Shown: positions 59,209 through 64,000 of the stretch, one piece after another
Position numbering within the stretch: position 1 is the first letter of the stretch
Layout of the letters: each line of letters begins with the position of its first letter
NCBI GenBank assembly: GCA_958450365.1
Contig: CAUEEP010000754.1
Location: 1,892,001 to 1,956,000, forward strand
Direction of reading: 5' to 3'
From: Mesorhabditis belari
Lineage: Eukaryota > Nematoda > Chromadorea > Rhabditida > Rhabditidae
Length of the DNA stretch: 64,000 nt
The notes under the pieces: model-generated
Told to the model about the DNA's origin: nothing
The model's input: the letters and a program-made list of their open reading frames with translations, nothing else
The model's database searches: none
Made by a program: the position numbers and the translations under genes

Positions 59209-59493
59209 GTGCACCACGGGGGTTCGAACCCGGACCCTTCGAGGATGTAAACCAGCGCCCTCCCCACTGAGCCACGGCCACCATGGGTCACCCCCAAAAC
59301 ATTCAGCTAGAAAAGGGAGACTTTTGGTTAAAGTGTCTTCGTTAAAGTGAATTCGACAAGTTCGACATACACTTTTTACTACTTAATACTTTGTAGTTGA
59401 ATGTTTTGAGGCTCTCCTCTTCGTCACCGTGGCGCAGTGGTGAGAGCGCCGGTCTACACTGCACCTGATCGAGGTTCGACTCCCCCTAGTGCC
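59209..59493. repeat. Head-to-head tRNA-like pair 4
   Basis: The minus copy is 59286-59209 ('gtggctcagtgggga', 'gggttcgaacccc') and the plus copy 59424-59493 ('gtggcgcagtggtgaga', 'gaggttcgactcc'). They are about 137 bases apart and each runs outward into an A/T-rich stretch with T-runs. The sequences differ enough that the two halves would not form a perfect palindrome. Confidence 0.65.
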
Positions 59494-59499
59494 TCTAAA

Positions 59500-60630
59500 T
59501 TTTCATTTTTTATTTGAAATGCCACAACTATATTATATTTCGGTTTTTCCAAACAAATAGCCTATTATCAATTGTTAAATCTGTGAAAAAGGCCAACTCT
59601 TTCATCACCAGCAATCGCAAAGTATCAAGTAGCAAAAAGCCAAGGTCTATCTCGTCGAATCCACACTTTTAACCCTCAAAAATCCCTCTTTTCTCTCGCC
59701 TTTTTGTCAATTGTTATCTTTTCCTTCGTTAGCACTTTACTTGTTTTGTCAAAAGTTTTGTTTGGCTTAGATTTCGTCTAAAGTAAACACAGATCAATCA
59801 CCGTAATTTCTGTCGCAAATTCTTTTGTTTTCGATTGTTTAAAGCCGTTTTCTGTTTAAGGCCGTTTTCTCTGAGTCGAAATAGTCGAGATTCCGATTGA
59901 AAAAGTGCACAAATTTCGAAAACAAAGGAACAAATGCCTCGAGCTATTGCATTTTGCACTTTTGATTTATTGGGCTTTAAGAAAAGAGATTTCTTATCAT
60001 TCTATCATTCTTATCATTCTATCATTCTTATCATTCTTACTCGAATCCTGAGTAAATATGGCCCCGTCTTAGCGGAATTTTTATTTTAGCGTTTATCTAT
60101 GTTGCTTATTCTCATCTATGCTGCTTATCTATCTATGTTGCTTATCTATGTTGCTTTGTGCTCGCAAACGCACATCTTCTGGCACCTTCTGGCACCTTCT
60201 GGCTCCTTCTGGCACCTTCTGGTCGCCTATCGATTCCACTGGTTTATTTACCCAATTAGGCTTTCAGAAAATGCTAAAATGTGCCAGAAATGCGCCAGAA
60301 AACGCGCGTTTTTCTAAACCCAAATCGAGCTGTGGCGAATTTCCTCGTTTTTTCCCAAAAATGAATCTAATTTTTGAAATTTTAGCCGAAAATCATGGAA
60401 AGACATGCCACACACATAGAGATACACGTAAAAATCCAATTTCGGGCAGGCGACACGGCAAATTTCGAGAAAAGGCAGAGAAAAGGAGACAAAGGGACAC
60501 AAAGGGTCCTGTGGGAGCCCCTTTTCCATTCAAATTCAGTTTCCATTCATTTTCCATTCATTTTCCCCAATTTACTCTCCCCCTTTTTTTTCAATCCATT
60601 TCCATATCTAACTTGTGAATTTTCAATTCA
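59500..60630. other. Unassigned region with tgccagaa repeats
   Basis: It holds atcattctt units (59995-60040), ggcaccttct units (60178-60225) and facing 'gccagaaaacgcgcg' words near 60295. Inverted words 'gggtcctgtgggagcc' at 60505 and 60777 bracket a stretch of 290 bases. No gene is supported by domains. Confidence 0.55.
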
Positions 60631-60631
60631 A

Positions 60632-60669
60632 ATGGACCTCGAGATTCAGACGATATTTGAGGAACCATG
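60632..60669 (+). CDS. Possible short first coding exon
   Basis: An ATG opens 12 codons (MDLEIQTIFEEP) ending at a good donor (CCATG|gttagt). The sequence looks protein-like, but no acceptor-linked second exon could be placed with confidence. It may be the start of a gene continuing to the right, or chance. Confidence 0.2.
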
Positions 60670-60903
60670 GTTAGTTTGGAAAAGCTCTAAAATACCTGGG
60701 CAGTTGCCTGTTAAGGCAGGTGGCAGTTGCCTGTTAGTGACAAGTGACAAGGGAACGCTGAGCCGGCCAAAGACCAAAGGCTCCCACAGGACCCCGGCTG
60801 AGCCGGCTATACCTATACCATTCGAATTTTATGTTGATTACGAATATATTCCCCGTTTTTACTAAATCCCATCAGCACTTCTTGAAAAATGTAAAAGAAA
60901 AAG

Positions 60904-61172
60904 CCAAGGCTAGAGATCGAACTTCCGAGGTTTGACCCTGGAGGCCAACGCTTTAACCACTAGGCCACGGCTGCACCGAACCTGTTGGCTAAGAGACCGT
61001 TAACACCCAAATGGCCACATTTTCAGAGCATTTGACCGGAGCCAGTTGACTTTCCGTTATGAGCAAGGCAAAAGGCCATTCTGTGGGTGGTGTGATATGT
61101 GTCGGTGTAGCTTATTGGTAAAGTATTCGGCTGGCGCGCGAGAGGTGTCTGGTTCGAATCCTGGTGCCACCA
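60904..61172. repeat. Head-to-head tRNA-like pair 5
   Basis: The minus copy is 60977-60904 ('gtggcctagtggttaaagc', 'gaagttcgatctc') and the plus copy 61099-61172 ('ggtgtagcttattggtaaag', 'ctggttcgaatcc', then cattttttg). The B-box arm of the plus copy has mismatched stems. It has the same arrangement as the other four pairs. Confidence 0.65.
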
Positions 61173-61737
61173 TTTTTTGTATTTCCGGTCCCATTCATGT
61201 GTCCAATTACTGAATGAAGTTCAGATTTTTGTTTTGTTAGAACAGATGGGAGTAGTTCAGTCATTCTGACTGATTTCTAACTGATCTGACTTCTGATTGG
61301 ACTCTGAACTGATCTGACTCCTGATTGGACTCTGTTCTGGCCTTGGTCCTGACTTTGTTCTAATCTAGAAGGCTTCTGATGTCAGAATTGATAGCTTACT
61401 CGTAGAAAAACAAGACTATTCACTTGTCTACTCGAAATTCAGACCAAAAACCACTCGAAACATTCATCATTTCCCCCTCCTTTACAACTTCTCTTTGCCA
61501 CTTTCCCGTCTTGTCCCCTCAAAAACATTCATTTTTTGTCATAGCTGTCTGGGAGTTAAAAGTGTACATCTCCAAGATAGAGATAGAGATCAAACTGAGT
61601 GTTTGTCGAAAATTTCTTGGGAACTACTCTCGGTAAATTTTCACCCAAAGCACTTGTTCCGTTCTGATTTTGAGAGCGCTTTGAGTAAAGCCGACAAATG
61701 AAAGGTTTAGAAAATGGGATGAAGTGATGAATTGGAT

Positions 61738-61842
61738 GTCATTGTACAATGTCACTGTACAATGTCACTGTACAATGTCACTGTACAATGTCACTGTACA
61801 ATGTCACTGCACATTGTCACTGTACAATGTCACTGTACAATA
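61738..61842. repeat. 13-bp tgtacaatgtcac array
   Basis: Eight units; each contains the palindrome TGTACA. Confidence 0.94.
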
Positions 61843-62120
61843 AACCTAAGGCTTTGTTTCTTTGAGTTTTGCCTCTGACAGACTTGAGTCTAGCTCAATG
61901 AAAAACTTCCACGTGGTCTCTTTACTCAAAAATCTCATCAAAATCCACTCCAAAAAGTAAGCATTCATTGAAAAATGATCTCTTAAACCCTTAAAATCTT
62001 CAGAAAACAACATCCAATCCATTCAATCGCTTTTCTTTCCTTTTATTTACCATCTTTTCTTTTCAAATCCACCCTCACTCCACACCAAACTCTCTTCTAT
62101 TTGTCAAAACAATTTCAATT

Positions 62121-62173
62121 CTTTTGATTCTTTTGACTCTTTTGATTCAAGAATCAAAAGAATCAAAAGAATC
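62121..62173. repeat. Hairpin of gattcttttga words
   Basis: The arms of about 24 bases (cttttgattcttttgactct and inverse) have one mismatch and a two-base loop. Confidence 0.8.
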
Positions 62174-62307
62174 ATAAAGCTCATTGAAATTTGATGCGTT
62201 TTTTGGGTTTTGAGCATTTCTTTTTGAAATAATCCAGCCCGATTCACTGAATATCGAAAGTCGCAGAGTTTGTGCGTATCCTTCCTCTGCCCCCGCCTTG
62301 CGCCGTC

Positions 62308-62396
62308 TCGCCCCATGGGTTTTATGTTTAATATATCAAAAGATGCCCTAATGTCTTCTATCTTTTGATATATTACATAAATCTCCAATGGGGCTG
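62308..62396 (+). ncRNA. Pre-miRNA-like imperfect hairpin (candidate)
   Basis: The left arm from 'gccccatggg' to 'atatatcaaaagat' pairs with the right arm 'atcttttgatatatta' to 'ccaatggggc'. This gives a stem of about 38 bases with a few bulges and a loop of about ten bases, the size of a microRNA precursor. No mature family is recognised. A small MITE would give the same picture. Confidence 0.3.
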
Positions 62397-62462
62397 GGCG
62401 GCGCCAAGTTGGTCAAGGGGGGGTTTTTGAGGAATACGGTATGTACAGACTAGGCTCGTGAA

Positions 62463-62655
62463 TACTCTTTGGTAATTACTGTAAACTAAACTGTAAACTA
62501 AACTGTAATCTAAACTGTAAACTAAACAGTAATCTAAACAGTAATATAAACTGTAAACTAAACTGTAATCTAACTGTAATCTAAACAGTAATCTAAACAG
62601 TAATCTAAACTGTAATCTAAACTGTAATCTAACTGTAATCTAACTGTAATCGTTC
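62463..62655. repeat. 12-bp aaactgtaatct array
   Basis: About 15 units alternating aaactgtaatct, aaactgtaaact and aaacagtaatct. Confidence 0.93.
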
Positions 62656-62921
62656 TAGTTCAAGGCTCTTGTATTTCTCTCAGCAAATTCTTTTCTGTAT
62701 TCGATCATTAGCTGCTCATTAGCCACTCCTTTCTACAAATGACCTTCTCGTTAACAATTTCTATTTTATTTCATTTCATTTCTATTTCATTTCTATTTTT
62801 CATTATCTTTTCTTCTGTTTTCTGTTTTCTCATGGGATCTTTCTGCAAAAGAATCTGAGGATAGAAAGAAGAATTTCTAAGCCATGTTTTAAGCAAGATG
62901 ATTGTTTTCAAAAAATGATCA

Positions 62922-62990
62922 GGGCTTAGGCTTAGGCTTAGCCTAAGCCTAAGCCTAAGCCTAGGCCTGAGCCTAAGCCTAGGCTCTAGC
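62922..62990. repeat. Inverted telomere-type repeat
   Basis: ggcttaggcttag switches to cctaagcctaagcctaag at about 62942, giving TTAGGC units in opposite orientation around one point. It is short and partly degenerate. Confidence 0.8.
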
Positions 62991-64000
62991 AAGTAAAGCT
63001 AGAGCCCAGACTCTGGCTTTACTTGCTTTTTAAATTAAGCAAGGCAAACCTTATCTGGTTTGTAAGCTAGAGCAATCTGCCTAACCTGGCTTCATCTCAA
63101 AGCTATCCAAACCAGCCAAGCTAGGTCATTAGCCTATGTTTTCACCTCGACCTCTCAGATCTTTCCCTTTATTCTATGATGCTCGAAAAAGTACTCGAGT
63201 TGCCACTCTTGCAATCCACCTCTTCCAAACTTCTTCAGTCTCCATCTGATTTGAAATTCGATCTTTCATTGCCTTTTTTTTCTATCTCTTCAGATTCCTT
63301 ACATCACAAAATATCGAATTTGCCTAAAATTTCTCTTTTTCTTTAAGAATCTCGAATTTCGATGTGCATCTATTAACTTTTAGCATTATTACGAAAACTT
63401 TTAATAAATAAAGGCTGCAAAACTCTAGAATTACTTTATTTTCTTCTAGTCTTTCTTCTAATCTTTCTTCTATAAAACTTCTAATTTCATTTAGCAGAGA
63501 AACCTCTCTAATAAGTTCCGCGAAAATTTCATTGAGAGTCATTCTTTGCATTGATTCAATCGATAACTTTAGCTTTTCAATCAGCTTTTAGCTTTGCTTC
63601 AATCGGTTTTTAGCATTGCTTCAATCATCTTTTAGCTTTGCTTTAATCATCTTTTAGCTTTGCTTCAATCAGTTTTTAAGCTTTGCTTCAATCATCTTTG
63701 GCCACTCAATCAGCCATAGACTAAAAAATAAGCCAAGTTAACAATCGAATCTTTTATTCAAAACAATTTCTTCTCTTCTTCTCATCACTTTGTGATGTTT
63801 CGTAGTAAAGGCACAATCGAATTCTGTGGTCTTTCAAAGGCAAAAACGGGGTGAAAAGAATAAATAAGTGGAAAGGAAAGAGTTAAAAGAATGGAAAAGA
63901 ATGGAAAAGGGATGGAAAGGTCTATGAAAGGGGTACGGGCATTGCCCTAAAGGGAGAGATTGGGCCAAGACAAGGAAAGGGTGCCCCTCGCTGGACTGAA
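62991..64000. other. Right end of the window
   Basis: A 56-codon plus-strand frame starts at 63177 (MMLEKVLELPLLQ) but has no partner exon, and a 75-codon minus-strand frame lies at 63551-63324; neither has a known domain. A gctttgcttcaatc repeat is at 63590-63690. No gene is called. Confidence 0.5.

Noticed and set aside
59424..61172. Canonical tRNA genes
   Set aside because: A- and B-box motifs are clear, but T-arm and anticodon stems do not pair correctly in the copies checked by hand, so they are listed as tRNA-like repeats.

Overview
The window looks like a piece of a rhabditid-type nematode nuclear genome. It is AT-rich, with 40-60 base introns next to multi-kilobase ones, uniform TTTYAG splice acceptors, trans-splice-like acceptors just before several start codons, interstitial TTAGGC telomere-type repeats, and worm-like gene content. 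It is not bacterial: most of the longer open frames lie in minisatellites or polypyrimidine tracts and are not genes.

Four protein genes can be followed exon by exon with consistent splice phases, apart from one junction. (1) Left edge, minus strand: the 5' half of an afadin/canoe gene, with two Ras-association domains and the start of an FHA domain; it runs off the window at base 1. (2) 4639-24206, plus: an ADR-1-like member of the ADAR family in 25 exons. It has four dsRNA-binding-like repeats and a C-terminal deaminase fold that has lost the zinc-binding and catalytic residues. Its introns 20 and 21 are 5.1 and 7.8 kb and full of inverted repeats. (3) 26621-36627, plus: a MYT1-family zinc-finger gene (ztf-11-like) with two CCHHC fingers separated by a 4.2 kb intron. 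(4) 41018-45438, minus: a compact 260-residue protein with two Ras-association-like ubiquitin folds, convergent with gene 3. At 54070 the first two exons of an unrecognised plus-strand gene are visible; its remaining exons could not be placed.

The rest is repeat. Almost every kilobase of non-coding DNA has its own tandem array, and at least ten arrays have a unit of 10 bp, one helical turn. Foldback and MITE-like elements are frequent (1771, 3631, 6160, 10793, 11801, 13815, 37806, 39041, 47133, 54233). An internally deleted mariner with intact ends sits at 56004-56544. A family of tRNA-like sequences occurs mostly as head-to-head pairs, minus copy left and plus copy right, 115-155 bp apart, each running outward into a T-rich stretch. 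The best example (35480-35743) is an almost complete palindrome.

The most interesting themes are the paired tRNA-like palindromes, long foldbacks inside the introns of a gene for a dsRNA-binding pseudo-deaminase, a repeat that creates phase-equivalent splice donors in the zinc-finger gene, and the recurrence of 10-bp arrays after gene ends. All calls come from reading the sequence; no database search was run.
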